Origin: Psychrobacter glacincola
GTDB lineage: Bacteria; Pseudomonadota; Gammaproteobacteria; Pseudomonadales; Moraxellaceae
Assembly: GCF_904846075.1 (NCBI RefSeq)
Contig: NZ_CAJGZH010000001.1
Coordinates: forward strand, 186,001-250,000
Direction: 5' to 3'
DNA length: 64,000 bases
In this document: positions 43,634 to 53,881 of the stretch, in pieces
Layout: each line of letters opens with the position of its first letter
Numbering within the stretch: position 1 is the stretch's first letter
Program-made: the position numbers and the translations under genes
Notes under the pieces: model-generated
What the model was told of the DNA's origin: nothing
Database searches by the model: none
The model's input: the letters and a program-made list of their open reading frames with translations, nothing else

Positions 43634-45343
43634 TCACTCAGGAGTGACGCGCATCATTTTTTGAATGCTGGTTACGCCTTGTAAGACTTTTAAAATCCCA
43701 GAGCGACGCAGGTCTCGGAAGCCATTTTTAAGTGCAGCGTCTTTAATATCTATCGCGTTACCGTCTTCCATAATGATTCGTGAGATATCAGGGCTGACTT
43801 TCATGACTTCGTAGATACCGACTCGTCCTTTATAACCTTCACGGCATTCATTACAGCCTACTGGCTCGTGAATGATATTGTCTGGATTGTCTAAATCGGC
43901 GTCTGTAAAGCCGAGCTCAAGCAGACTTTGCTTAGGGATATTAATAGGTCTTTTGCAGTTTTTACACAAACGTCGTGCTAGGCGCTGGGCGATAACCAAG
44001 TTCACTGAAGTCGCGATATTAAAGGAGGCCACACCCATGTTCCGCAGCCGCGTCAGTGTTTCAGGTGCTGAGTTGGTATGTAGGGTTGAAAGCACCATGT
44101 GCCCTGTTTGCGCTGCTTTAATTGCAATTTCAGCAGTTTCAAGGTCACGAATCTCACCAACCATGACGATATCAGGATCTTGGCGTAAAAAAGATTTGAG
44201 GGCATTTGCGAAAGTTAGACCCACTTTTGGATTGACGTTGACTTGATTGATCCCCTCCAAGTTAATCTCCACTGGATCTTCAGCAGTGGATATGTTGGTC
44301 GCGCCAGTATTTAAAATATTAATACCAGTATAAAGCGACACGGTCTTACCAGAACCAGTTGGTCCCGTGATAAGCAACATACCTTGTGGTTTATGCAGTG
44401 CCTCTAAAAACATATCTTTCTGATCAGGTTCATAGCCGAGCGCTTCAATACCCAACATCGCTGAAGAAGGATCCAAAATACGAAGTACAAGTTTTTCGCC
44501 AAATAGGGTAGGCAGACAGCTTACTCGAAAGTCGATGGCTTTATCTTTAGATATCTTGAGCTTGATACGTCCATCTTGTGGCACACGGCGCTCTGAAATA
44601 TCCATCTGCGACATTACTTTTAAGCGGGCTGCAATTTTCCCAGCCAGTTGTACAGGTGGATTGGCCATTTTTTGCATCACCCCATCGACACGAAAGCGAA
44701 CGCGATAGGTTTTTTCATAGGGCTCAAAGTGCAAGTCAGAGGCACCCATACGAATGGCATCAACCAGCATTTTATTAACAAATTTTACAACGGGTGCTTC
44801 CTCGACACCATCACTAAGCTTGGTCTCGCCTTCCTCTTCTTCACCTTCATCAAAGCCAACATTTAAATCGCTATCAGAGAAGCTATCAAAATTTTGCATG
44901 GCATCAGCGTAAAGACTCTCAATACGCTTTTTTAACTTGTCTTCTTCGACGACAATAGTTTCAATAGACAGCCGTGAATTAAAAGCAATAGCGTCAATTG
45001 CATCCACACGAGTTGGATCACTTAATGCGACGAATAAACGCTGTCCTCGTTTGAATAATGGCAACGCATTAAATTTACGAATGATTTTTTCATCTACTAA
45101 GTCTTTTGGAATGACATCAACATGTAAAGAATCAAGATCGAAAAGAGGATCACCAAAAGCTTGTGACAACATCTGTGCAAGATGATAAGCATCTGCCAAT
45201 TTATTATCGACTAGGTAGGGCACTAGTCCTACTTGTTGCTGTTGCGATTCGGTCTGCGCGATTTTCATATTCGCTTCGCTGACGATACCTTCGCTGATTA
45301 GCTGGTGCGCTAAACCACCATACTTGCTCGTGGTGATAGACAT
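43634..45343 (-). CDS. pilB: Type IV pilus assembly ATPase PilB
   Basis: PilB powers pilus extension. The 569-residue hexameric ATPase has an N-terminal MshEN domain (about residues 60-150), the Walker A GPTGSGKT at 327-334, acidic Asp-box residues, Walker B in DIVMVGEIRDLETAEI, a His-box (TGHMVLSTLHTNSA) and a C-terminal zinc site of two CXXC pairs (CKNCKRP and CNECREG). A run of acidic residues (EEEEGE) precedes the ATPase domain. AAGGAG precedes the ATG. PilT, the retraction motor, is not in the window. Confidence 0.96.
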   Translation of the reverse strand: MSITTSKYGGLAHQLISEGIVSEANMKIAQTESQQQQVGLVPYLVDNKLADAYHLAQMLSQAFGDPLFDLDSLHVDVIPKDLVDEKIIRKFNALPLFKRGQRLFVALSDPTRVDAIDAIAFNSRLSIETIVVEEDKLKKRIESLYADAMQNFDSFSDSDLNVGFDEGEEEEGETKLSDGVEEAPVVKFVNKMLVDAIRMGASDLHFEPYEKTYRVRFRVDGVMQKMANPPVQLAGKIAARLKVMSQMDISERRVPQDGRIKLKISKDKAIDFRVSCLPTLFGEKLVLRILDPSSAMLGIEALGYEPDQKDMFLEALHKPQGMLLITGPTGSGKTVSLYTGINILNTGATNISTAEDPVEINLEGINQVNVNPKVGLTFANALKSFLRQDPDIVMVGEIRDLETAEIAIKAAQTGHMVLSTLHTNSAPETLTRLRNMGVASFNIATSVNLVIAQRLARRLCKNCKRPINIPKQSLLELGFTDADLDNPDNIIHEPVGCNECREGYKGRVGIYEVMKVSPDISRIIMEDGNAIDIKDAALKNGFRDLRRSGILKVLQGVTSIQKMMRVTPE

Positions 45344-45981
45344 TACGACTTCTCCTTAATACCCAATATGCTATATATTTGTCTGAAATCCATATACTTC
45401 TGAGAGCCACTTACTATTATAATTTTTAACAGAGACCTGCTATAAGTCATTGTTAGCCTTTAGGCTATCATTAATAACAGTCAATGCAGAGATGCTCTTA
45501 CAAGAGATCTAGCAGAGAAAGCGTTTTAATAGTGTAGGTCATCAGTAGCTTGGTCGTTAGATTGGTGATAATGTTCTGTTATATATAGACACAATACTAT
45601 AAAACATTACTTTAGTTTAAAGATTTTATATGGACGATTGAGTGCTTGACCCAAAAAATCATAGCTTGAGACAATGTCTAGAGCGTATCCTCAATTTAAT
45701 AGACTATCCTCTAAATAAGTTGAAAATGGTTGAATTTTGCCAAACATCGTCAAATAGCTTATCAATATCTCGATAATATTTGCGCTACTTTCCTTGTTTA
45801 ACAGTAATTTATCTCATTTTTATCATAATTTTTTAGAGTGAGGACACGCCTTAGTAAATATTCGCACTGACTGTCTGTTTTTCTGCTGGTGGCAGCATAC
45901 TATAGCACTTGAGAATTATTTGTTATACTGGCGCGCATATTAGCCAAATTGGCAAGAATAGATGAAACAAGGTAGATGAGT
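45344..45981. other. Divergent intergenic region pilB / tpiA
   Basis: About 640 AT-rich bp that contain both promoters. A small hairpin TAGCC..GGCTA lies near 45453. An extended -10 box (45921-45929) ahead of tpiA is the only promoter element I can support. No gene is evident. Confidence 0.5.
45921..45929 (+). promoter_or_regulatory. Candidate extended -10 promoter of tpiA
   Basis: TGTTATACT fits an extended -10 element (TG, one base, then TATACT), about 52 bp upstream of the tpiA start. No good -35 element is present, as is usual for this class. Confidence 0.4.
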
Positions 45982-46794
45982 ATGCAAGCTTGGGTAATTG
46001 GTAATTGGAAACAAAATCCAGCAACGAGTCACGACGTCGATTTATTGTTGAATAATTTGTTGACTACGATTGATGCTAAAGAGCAAGCCGACACAGAACG
46101 GTCAAGTAGTCGCTGTCAGTTGATGGTGGCACCAAGCTGTATTCATCTGGCAGCTGTCAGTGCGCGTTTAGCTGGTAGTTCGATATTGAGTGCAGCGCAA
46201 GACGTCAGTGCGCATAGTGCCAGTGTTGGCGCTTATACGGGTGATTGCTCAGCACAGCAAATAGCAGACGCTGGGGCAACTTGGACGATACTGGGTCATT
46301 CTGAGCGTCGCCAGTATCATAGCGAGTCTCACGATACGTTATTGCAGAAAGTGACTCACGCACTCACCCAAGGTTTGGGCGTGGTATTTTGTATTGGCGA
46401 AACTCAGGCTCAATATGATGATAAGCAAACCCTTGACGTAATTGACACTCAGTTATCAGTAATAAAAGAAGTGATTACTATCCAACCAGATCTCATGTCA
46501 TCACTATCTAATCGACTGATCATTGCTTATGAGCCAGTGTGGGCGATTGGTACTGGCAAAGTCCCAACCGTGAGCGAAGTCAGTCAAACGCATCAGCATA
46601 TTAAGCAAACCATCACAGGCTTTGCAGAATCACTAAAGATAATGAGTGTGCTATATGGTGGTAGTGTCAATGCGGACAATGCCGATAGCTTCGCTGCAGA
46701 TCCTATGATTGATGGGGCATTGGTTGGCGGCGCATCATTAAAGGTAGAGAGTTTTTTGGCAATTGCTAATGCCTTTAGTCGAGCTAAAGACTAG
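45982..46794 (+). CDS. tpiA: Triosephosphate isomerase
   Basis: TpiA interconverts dihydroxyacetone phosphate and glyceraldehyde 3-phosphate. The sequence (270 residues from the chosen start) has the substrate lysine in VIGNWKQNP, the catalytic His in [10 protein letters not shown], the catalytic Glu in [13 protein letters not shown] and the phosphate-binding [10 protein letters not shown]. The ATG at 45982 has AAGG at good spacing; an ATG two codons earlier is too close to it. It is followed by secG, as in related genomes. The protein is slightly longer than usual owing to a short polar insertion at about residues 30-37. Confidence 0.95.
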   Translation: MQAWVIGNWKQNPATSHDVDLLLNNLLTTIDAKEQADTERSSSRCQLMVAPSCIHLAAVSARLAGSSILSAAQDVSAHSASVGAYTGDCSAQQIADAGATWTILGHSERRQYHSESHDTLLQKVTHALTQGLGVVFCIGETQAQYDDKQTLDVIDTQLSVIKEVITIQPDLMSSLSNRLIIAYEPVWAIGTGKVPTVSEVSQTHQHIKQTITGFAESLKIMSVLYGGSVNADNADSFAADPMIDGALVGGASLKVESFLAIANAFSRAKD

Positions 46795-47008
46795 TTAATA
46801 GAGATGAAACGTGCATTTCATGGCGGTCTCGATTATAAAATGTCTTTATCAGTTGGCAAAAGTAGGTTTAACAGTGCCCTTGCAATCGTGTACAATGCGC
46901 CTTATTTATATAATCGATTTGGCAGCATTACCCGTCAATTGCTATTCCTATTAACCGTAAGATTTATTTTCCGTTATCAGTCGTCATTACGCGGCAAAAG
47001 AGGCCACC

Positions 47009-47317
47009 ATGTTTACGTTTATATTAGCCCTGCATATTATCGTGGCGATTGCCATGATCGGCTTGATTTTGATACAGCATGGTAAAGGGGCAGACGCTGG
47101 AGCTTCTTTTGGCGCTGGCTCGTCAGGTACGGTCTTTGGTGCGGCAGGAACAGCGAACTTTTTAACGCGTGCGACAGCAGTATTAACAGTGATATTTTTT
47201 ATCACCAGTATGACGCTAGCCGTTCATGCGCGCAAACAGGCTGAAGATCAGTTCCGTTTAGATGCACCTGTGTCAGCACCACAAACGCCGCGTCCATTGA
47301 CACAGAATCCTCAATAA
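47009..47317 (+). CDS. secG: Protein-export membrane protein SecG
   Basis: SecG is an auxiliary subunit of the SecYEG translocon. The 102-residue protein has two membrane helices (about residues 2-22 and 52-72), the conserved ILIQHGKGADAGASFGAG loop between them, and a polar tail. AAGAGG lies before the start. The gene lies upstream of tRNA-Leu, as in E. coli where secG precedes leuU. Confidence 0.95.
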   Translation: MFTFILALHIIVAIAMIGLILIQHGKGADAGASFGAGSSGTVFGAAGTANFLTRATAVLTVIFFITSMTLAVHARKQAEDQFRLDAPVSAPQTPRPLTQNPQ

Positions 47318-47503
47318 CTGTACTTTAAAGAAACTTGCCTTTACTAGCTGTCTTTAGTCATTGCCTTTTAATTGAGGCAGCTCTTGCTATTTTGAGGCGT
47401 TAGATTTACAATGCTTTTCTGTTTTAGCAGTCTGATTCTATCAATGCCTACCTTAAGCATCTATTATGATAGATTAGATAGTAATAGTAGAGCAGTGAAA
47501 AAT

Positions 47504-47587
47504 GCGATTGTGGTGGAATGGTAGACACGCCATCTTGAGGGGGTGGTGGCGCAAGCTGTGGGGGTTCAAGTCCCCCCAATCGCACCA
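47504..47587 (+). tRNA. leuU: tRNA-Leu (anticodon GAG)
   Basis: An 84-nt class II tRNA with encoded CCA. The acceptor GCGATTG pairs with CAATCGC, the discriminator is A, the anticodon loop TTGAGGG contains GAG, a long variable arm follows and the T arm is GGGGG-TTCAAGT-CCCCC. It lies between secG and the initiator tRNA, as leuU does relative to secG in E. coli. Confidence 0.95.
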
Positions 47588-47667
47588 AGTTTTTAAAGTT
47601 GTAACGTATTAAGTGCGGCGTTAGTAATATAGGTAAGAAATTTAGTTTAATTTATTTAAAATAAAGA

Positions 47668-47696
47668 TTGACACTTATATAAAACCCCCCTATAAT
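47668..47696 (+). promoter_or_regulatory. Consensus sigma-70 promoter of the initiator tRNA
   Basis: A perfect TTGACA (47668-47673) and a perfect TATAAT (47691-47696) are separated by 17 bp. Transcription would begin about 47703, some 10 bp before the tRNA. A promoter this close to consensus suits a gene for a highly used tRNA. It may also drive rimP-nusA-infB. Confidence 0.9.
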
Positions 47697-47712
47697 ACGC
47701 ACCATAGATTGA

Positions 47713-47789
<77 letters not shown>

Positions 47790-48235
47790 CTTTTTATACT
47801 GATGTTTTGTACACTAAATTTGTCAGTAACGATTAGCCCACCATTATGTTTGTGGGTTTTTTTGTATCTGACGGTCAGTGGTATCGCGGTATCTATCCTA
47901 CTTATGCTAAGCTCTAGTTCTATAGAGTGCGATATTATTCGTTATTGGTTGTCACCTGCCGCTATCGGCGCGCTGCTTCTTAAGCACACTATCCTTTATT
48001 CCTCACTCCTTTATCGATAGTACTGCTTTGTGAATAATAAAAGCATTGTCTGGCTGAGCTTGATGTTTTTTGTGCTCATCCCTATATAAGCGCATATCAT
48101 ATAAAATAATATGTTTGTGATTTAAGATAATATAATGACTGTGTCTCTTACTAATAAATAAATTTCATGAGTGAGCGACAATTACGCGGTTTACTAAGTA
48201 CGATAGATACGTGAATAGGAAAAGATAAATAGATT
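47790..48235. other. Leader region between the initiator tRNA and rimP
   Basis: A 446-bp gap. A TATAAT at 48132-48137 could be a -10 element, but I find no matching -35. A frame overlapping the tRNA is not a gene. Otherwise I see nothing definite. Confidence 0.45.
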
Positions 48236-48736
48236 ATGAAGCTTTCAACCAAAGTTACAGAACTGACCAATATTATTGCTCCTGCCGTCGCGGCTTGCGA
48301 TGTGGCATTATGGGGTATCGAGTTTGCACCGCAAGGCAATCGCTCTTTATTACGCATTTATATTGAAGCATTGCCAGAAGAGCAGGCCCAAAATAAACAA
48401 GTAACCATTGAAAACTGTGCAGCAGTGAACCATCAAGTGAGCGGTATTCTTGAGGTTCATGATCCGATTGCTGGTGAGTTTATCTTAGAAGTTTCTTCAC
48501 CAGGTTTCGACCGTGCATTCTTTTCCGATGAGCAGATGCATGCCTATGTTGGTCAAACCGTCAGCTTGCGTTTAATACAAGCGATTGGTGAAGGTGATCA
48601 AAAACGTCGCAAAGCGACAGGTACTTTAGATAGTATCGATGCAAATGTCTTAAATCTGACATCAAGCGATGGTCAGCAGTTTGAGATTGCACTGAGTAAT
48701 ATTGATAAAGCCAATTTGATTTATGAAGATGCCTAA
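48236..48736 (+). CDS. rimP: Ribosome maturation factor RimP
   Basis: RimP assists 30S subunit assembly. The 166-residue protein has the two-domain layout of the family: the N-terminal part with VALWGIEFAPQGNRSLLRIYIE and the LEVSSPGFDRAFF motif, then a C-terminal Sm-like barrel. It is the first gene of the rimP-nusA-infB series. The ribosome-binding site (AGGAAAAG, about 48217) is further from the ATG than usual. Confidence 0.94.
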   Translation: MKLSTKVTELTNIIAPAVAACDVALWGIEFAPQGNRSLLRIYIEALPEEQAQNKQVTIENCAAVNHQVSGILEVHDPIAGEFILEVSSPGFDRAFFSDEQMHAYVGQTVSLRLIQAIGEGDQKRRKATGTLDSIDANVLNLTSSDGQQFEIALSNIDKANLIYEDA

Positions 48737-48894
48737 GCTTTTGTACAGCTTGGTTTGATTTGACAACTTGAAGTAACAAATCATTCATCAGTATTTTAAT
48801 ATCCAAACAGCTTATATAGCTTACGGTGAAAATATAATAGTAATACACAAATTATAAAATTTAAGTCAATTAAAAATGATAGGACAGGTATAGC

Positions 48895-50379
48895 ATGAGT
48901 CGTGAAATCTTAACGGTAGTAGAAACTGTCAGTAATGAAAAGGGCTTAAATCCTGAAGATATCTTTGAAGCGATAGAAGATGCTTTGGTGGTATCGACTA
49001 AGAAAAAAGTATACACCGAACAGCCAGAAGTGGCAGTACGGGTTGCTATCGACCGTACAACGGGCGATTACGATACTTATCGTTACTGGACAGTGGTTGC
49101 AGATGAAGACCATGAAATGCCTGCTTGTCAGCTAGCCATCAGCGATCTTGATCCAGAAGAATGGTCAATCGGCGATGTCAAAGAAGAACAGATTGAATCG
49201 ATTGAGTTTGGTCGTATTGCTGCGACTCAAGCCAAACAAGTCATCATCCAAAAGATTCGTGAAGCTGAGCGTAATTTAGTAGCAGATGCTTTTGAGCCAC
49301 GTGTTGGCGAGATGATGTATGGCGAAGTCAAAAAGCAGACTCGTGATGGCTATATCATTGATTCAGGTGACAATGCCGAAGGCTATTTGTCACGTGATCA
49401 GATGCTGCCGCGTGAGCAATTACGTGCAAAATCACGTATCAATGCCATTTTGTATCATGTAAACCGTGAAAACCGCGGCGCTCAGTTGCTACTGTCTCGT
49501 ACTCATCCTGAAATGCTTTCAGCATTGATGCAAAAAGAAGTGCCTGAAATTGCCGAACAAATTATTGAAATCCGCAACGTCGCGCGCTTGCCGGGTACTC
49601 GTGCTAAAATAGCTGTGAAAACCAACGATCATCGTATCGATCCAGTTGGCGCTTGTATTGGTATGCGTGGTACACGTATCCAAGCCGTCCAGCAGGAGCT
49701 TGATGGCGAACGCATTGATGTTGTGGTGTGGTCAGATGATCCAGCACAGTTCATTATCAGTGCTTTAGAGCCAGCTGACGTCAGTAGCATCATCTTGGAT
49801 GAAGATACGCAGACAGCTGATATTATCTTTAGCACCAACGATCAGTTGGCGCGTGCGATCGGTTCACAAGGTCAAAACGTACGTTTGGCGTCTGAGCTAA
49901 CTGGTTATAAGCTTAATATGATGCTAGAAGAAGAATATCAGCAGCGTCAACAAAACGAATCGAAAGCCTTTATCGAATTATTCTATGAACGTTTAGAAGT
50001 GGATAAAGACTTAGCACAAGCACTTGTCGATATTGGTTTTACCAGTATTGAAGAAGTGGCTTACGTACCAGTTGAAACCTTTTATGATATTGAAGGTCTA
50101 GACGATGAAGCAATTGAGATGATTCAAGAGCGTGCAAAAGAAGTGGTCATCGCTGATGAGCTGGTCAAACAACAGAACATGAAAGAGCCAAGTCAAGAGC
50201 TACAAGAGCTTGAAGGTATGACAGTCAATTGGGCCTATAAAATGGCACAAAAAGACATTATTACCGTTGATGATTTGGCAGAACAAGCAGTCTTCGATCT
50301 CGAAGATATCGAAGGTTTAGACTCTGAAACCGCAGGAAAACTCATCATGAAAGCTCGGGAATCTTGGTTCAATGAATAA
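48895..50379 (+). CDS. nusA: Transcription termination/antitermination factor NusA
   Basis: NusA binds RNA polymerase and nascent RNA to control pausing, termination and antitermination. The 494-residue protein has the N-terminal RNAP-binding domain (EILTVVETVSNEKGL), the S1 domain (about 135-200), two KH domains (GTRAKIAVKTNDHRIDPVGACIGMRG and GSQGQNVRLASELTG regions) and two C-terminal helix-hairpin repeats (about residues 360-490). AGGACAGG precedes the start. Confidence 0.97.
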   Translation: MSREILTVVETVSNEKGLNPEDIFEAIEDALVVSTKKKVYTEQPEVAVRVAIDRTTGDYDTYRYWTVVADEDHEMPACQLAISDLDPEEWSIGDVKEEQIESIEFGRIAATQAKQVIIQKIREAERNLVADAFEPRVGEMMYGEVKKQTRDGYIIDSGDNAEGYLSRDQMLPREQLRAKSRINAILYHVNRENRGAQLLLSRTHPEMLSALMQKEVPEIAEQIIEIRNVARLPGTRAKIAVKTNDHRIDPVGACIGMRGTRIQAVQQELDGERIDVVVWSDDPAQFIISALEPADVSSIILDEDTQTADIIFSTNDQLARAIGSQGQNVRLASELTGYKLNMMLEEEYQQRQQNESKAFIELFYERLEVDKDLAQALVDIGFTSIEEVAYVPVETFYDIEGLDDEAIEMIQERAKEVVIADELVKQQNMKEPSQELQELEGMTVNWAYKMAQKDIITVDDLAEQAVFDLEDIEGLDSETAGKLIMKARESWFNE

Positions 50380-50530
50380 GCGGTAACTGCATATCGCTGT
50401 CTTTTAGTGATATGCTATCGATAATAAAGTGCTGGTGTCAAAGCAGTACCAATACCAGCCTTACCCCAATCATTTGTAGCCAACAACTGAATTGAACATA
50501 TAGCAAATAATAGACAGTAGGTGATAATAA

Positions 50531-53257
50531 ATGGCAGATAAGACCGTCAAAGAACTGGCAGATATGGTAGGCAAAACCGCAAGTGCTGTACAACAGCAAT
50601 TGGTAGATGCTGGACTGCCTGCTCGTGCAGAGGGTGACCTAGTCACTGAGCTTGAGCAAGAGAAGTTGGTGACGTATTTAAAGCAAAGTCATGGTCAGCA
50701 AGAAAAGCGTCGTATTAGTCTTAAATCTAAGACAACTAGCACTGCGCGCGTGACCGGCTCTTCAGGTAAATCTAAGAGCGTCAATGTGGAAGTGCGTAAA
50801 AAGAAAGTATTTGAAAAGCCTGATCCAGAAAAAATGGCTGAAGAGTTGGCTGCGCGTGAGCAAGCGATGATTGAGTCGCAAGAACGTGCTGCTAAAGATG
50901 CTGAAGAGCGTGCTGCTACCAAGAAGAAATCTGAAGAACGTCAAGCTGCAACCTTGGCGGCAATGCGTGCAAGCTTAGGCTCTAGCAAAAAGTCAGATGA
51001 TAAAAACGACGATATCTCAACCTCAGTGGTTGTGAAAAAAGGTGGCAAAACCACTGTCGAAGTAAAACCTAAAGACCAACCGAAGAAAAAAATTGCAGCG
51101 ACGAAACCGAAAGTTGAAACGGCGGTTGAGCGTAAAGCGCGCGAAATGCGTGAGAAAGAAGAAGCTCGTTTACGTGAAATCGAAACAGAAACACGCCGCG
51201 CTCAAGCTGAAGAAGCACAGAAACGTACGCTTGAACAAATGCGTAAAATGGCTGGAAAATATACAGATCAGCCTGCTTCTGAAGTTCGTAAAGATGAGCC
51301 ACTCGCTGAAGGTTTAGTTGGTGATGCCTTAGAAGAATCATTTGAAAAAGAACGTCGTGAAATCAAGCGTGGCACCAGTAGTACTAGTGCTCGTGGCCGT
51401 GGTCGTCGTAAGAATCAAGATGAGCGTGAAATCAAAAACCGTAAAAACGGTTTGCGTTCAACGCAAGCATCACAGCATAAGTTCGAAAAACCTGTTGAAA
51501 AAATTGTTTACGATGTTGAGATTAGTGAACAAATTACAGTCGCAGATCTTGCTCAACGTATGGCAGTTAAAGCGCGCGAAGTCACCAAATTGCTTATGAA
51601 AATGGGTGAGATGGCTCGTGAGTCAGATACGATTGATCAAGCGACAGCAAGTTTGCTCGTTGAAGAGATGGGTCACAATCCAGTACTGGTTAGTGATACT
51701 AAGGTTGAAGACGATCTACAAGACGCCGTTGATGAGCGTAGCAGTAACGTTCAAACTCGTCCGCCAGTAGTCACGATCATGGGTCACGTCGATCACGGTA
51801 AGACATCATTACTTGATAAAATTCGTGAAACAAAAGTGGCAACTGGTGAAGCAGGTGGTATTACTCAGCATATCGGTGCTTATCACGTTAAAACCGATCG
51901 TGGTGTGATTACCTTCCTTGATACTCCAGGTCACGCGGCCTTTAGTGCTATGCGTTCACGCGGTGCACAGGCGACTGACATTGTTGTGTTAGTTGTTGCC
52001 GCTGATGATGGTATGATGCCGCAAACAGCAGAAGCTATTGATCATGCTCGTGCTGCTGGTACGCCAATTATCGTTGCAATTAATAAAATGGATAAGCCAA
52101 GCGCTGATCCAGATCGCGTTCTTAATGAATTGACTGCTAAAGAAGTTGTTTCAGAAGAGTGGGGCGGCGATACGCCAATGGCTCGCATCTCAGCCAAAAC
52201 CGGTGATGGTATTGATGAGCTGTTAGAACTTATTAGCCTACAAGCTGAACTAATGGAGCTAGAAGCACCGTTAGATGGCGCTGCTCAAGGTGTGGTCATT
52301 GAATCAAGACTTGAAAAAGGGCGCGGTCCGGTTGTTAGTGTCTTAGTTAAAAAAGGCACATTAAAGCAAGGCGACTTGGTCTTGGCAGGCGAGCATTACG
52401 GTAAAGTTCGTGCGATGACTGATGAACATGGTAAGCGTATTCAATCAGCGGGTCCTTCTATCCCTGTAGAAATTTTAGGCCTACCTGAAACGCCAGCAGC
52501 TGGCAGCGAGTTCTTAGTCTTAACCGACGAGAAAAAAGCTCGTGAAGTGGCAGAGTTTAGAAGCAACCGTGAGCGTGAGCGTCAACTTGAACGTCAGAAT
52601 GCCATGCGTTTAGAAAGCATGTTTGATCAGATGGAACAAGGTGATGTGTCATTCTTGAATATCGTATTGAAAACCGATGTTCGTGGTTCGCTTGAAGCAC
52701 TGCTTTCAGCATTGAATGAGCTATCAACTGATGAAGTTAAAGTCAGAGTAATCAGCTCAGGCGTCGGTCCTATCTCTGAATCTGATGTGACACTTGCAGA
52801 ATCTAGCGAAGCGGTATTGTTAGGTTTCAACGTTCGTGCTGATGCGACCGCACGTCGCAAAGCAGATGCCGCCAACATGGATATCCGTTATTACAGCGTT
52901 ATCTATGGTTTGATTGATGATGTCAAAGCAGCTATGAGTGGTATGCTTGCGCCAGAACATCGTGAGAAAATCCTTGGTGTTGCAGACGTTCGTGAAGTAT
53001 TCCGTTCTAGTAAGTTCGGTGCTGCTGCTGGCTGTATGGTGGTTGAAGGTACAATTTATCGCAACAAACCTATCCGCGTATTGCGTGATGACCAAGTTAT
53101 CTTTACCGGTCAATTGCAATCATTGCGTCGCTATAAAGAAGACGTTAATGAAGTACGTACTGGTATGGAATGTGGTATGGCTGTTCGTGGCTATGATGTC
53201 GAAGCTGGCGATAAGATCGAAGTCTTTGAAATCCAAGAGTTTGCACGTACTATCTAA
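50531..53257 (+). CDS. infB: Translation initiation factor IF-2
   Basis: IF-2 places initiator tRNA on the 30S subunit and hydrolyses GTP on subunit joining. The 908-residue protein has an IF2-N domain at the start ([19 protein letters not shown]), a long charged Lys/Glu/Ala-rich region, a second IF2-N domain (about 325-375), then the G domain with GHVDHGKTS (about 418), DTPGH, NKMD and SAKTGDG, and domains II-IV. An internal start giving a shorter isoform is possible, as in E. coli. The initiator tRNA gene lies just upstream in the cluster. Confidence 0.97.
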   Translation: MADKTVKELADMVGKTASAVQQQLVDAGLPARAEGDLVTELEQEKLVTYLKQSHGQQEKRRISLKSKTTSTARVTGSSGKSKSVNVEVRKKKVFEKPDPEKMAEELAAREQAMIESQERAAKDAEERAATKKKSEERQAATLAAMRASLGSSKKSDDKNDDISTSVVVKKGGKTTVEVKPKDQPKKKIAATKPKVETAVERKAREMREKEEARLREIETETRRAQAEEAQKRTLEQMRKMAGKYTDQPASEVRKDEPLAEGLVGDALEESFEKERREIKRGTSSTSARGRGRRKNQDEREIKNRKNGLRSTQASQHKFEKPVEKIVYDVEISEQITVADLAQRMAVKAREVTKLLMKMGEMARESDTIDQATASLLVEEMGHNPVLVSDTKVEDDLQDAVDERSSNVQTRPPVVTIMGHVDHGKTSLLDKIRETKVATGEAGGITQHIGAYHVKTDRGVITFLDTPGHAAFSAMRSRGAQATDIVVLVVAADDGMMPQTAEAIDHARAAGTPIIVAINKMDKPSADPDRVLNELTAKEVVSEEWGGDTPMARISAKTGDGIDELLELISLQAELMELEAPLDGAAQGVVIESRLEKGRGPVVSVLVKKGTLKQGDLVLAGEHYGKVRAMTDEHGKRIQSAGPSIPVEILGLPETPAAGSEFLVLTDEKKAREVAEFRSNRERERQLERQNAMRLESMFDQMEQGDVSFLNIVLKTDVRGSLEALLSALNELSTDEVKVRVISSGVGPISESDVTLAESSEAVLLGFNVRADATARRKADAANMDIRYYSVIYGLIDDVKAAMSGMLAPEHREKILGVADVREVFRSSKFGAAAGCMVVEGTIYRNKPIRVLRDDQVIFTGQLQSLRRYKEDVNEVRTGMECGMAVRGYDVEAGDKIEVFEIQEFARTI

Positions 53258-53345
53258 CGTTACAGTTCGATAGCAGGATATCTAATCATGCAATATGCTT
53301 AATCAGCTGAGCAGATTAGTATCTTCTTAATATCTAGCTGTACTT

Positions 53346-53380
53346 AGGCCTAACAGGTACATCCTGCTAGGCCTTTTTTA
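53346..53380 (+). terminator. Terminator between infB and rbfA
   Basis: AGGCCTA and TAGGCCT form the outer stem and CAGG/CCTG the inner stem, followed by five T's. It would separate infB from rbfA or leak partly through. Confidence 0.75.
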
Positions 53381-53460
53381 CCAACTATTAGTCCTAAAAT
53401 TTGTTAATAAGCCAATATATCAATCAGTGAAAATAAGCCATATTAAAGTAAGGTAACAAT

Positions 53461-53865
53461 ATGAACCAACGTCTACAACGCTTAGCCGACCAAATTCAAC
53501 GTGAGCTTGCTGTTCTCATCCGTGATGCAGTCAATGACCCTCGTTTAACTGGTTTTGTCACTATTTCTAGTGTCAAAGTTAGTCCTGACCTAGGGTATGC
53601 TGATGTCTATGTCACCATCATGGAGCCTGAGCTTAATGATTCCATGAATAAGACCAATCATGAAGAAAGCATCAAAGTACTTAATAAAGCGGCGGGCTTT
53701 TTGCGCACCGAATTAAGCCACAGCCTAAAAACACGTACCACACCACGCTTGCGTTTTCATTATGACGAAGTGACTGCTCGTGGTAATTACATGATGGATT
53801 TAATCAGTAAAGCAGTTATTAAGACTGAAGAAAATGAGTCTGACGAGCAAGAAAACGAAGAGTAG
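53461..53865 (+). CDS. rbfA: Ribosome-binding factor A
   Basis: RbfA matures the 30S subunit and is needed for growth in the cold. The 134-residue KH-fold protein has the typical RLADQIQRELAVLIRDAVNDPRL start (about residues 5-27), the VKVSPDLGYADVYVT strand and LRTELSHSLKTRTTPRLRFHYDE. A short acidic tail (ENESDEQENEE) is extra. It ends 16 bp before truB. Confidence 0.95.
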   Translation: MNQRLQRLADQIQRELAVLIRDAVNDPRLTGFVTISSVKVSPDLGYADVYVTIMEPELNDSMNKTNHEESIKVLNKAAGFLRTELSHSLKTRTTPRLRFHYDEVTARGNYMMDLISKAVIKTEENESDEQENEE

Positions 53866-53881
53866 AAGGGTAAAAGTCGTT

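Noticed and set aside
46804..47085. 93-codon frame overlapping the start of secG
   Set aside because: secG has the correct product and ribosome-binding site; the overlapping frame has no family features.
49388..49403. TGTCACGTGATC inside nusA as a parS site
   Set aside because: Only the central CACGTG and a few bases match; too many mismatches in both arms.
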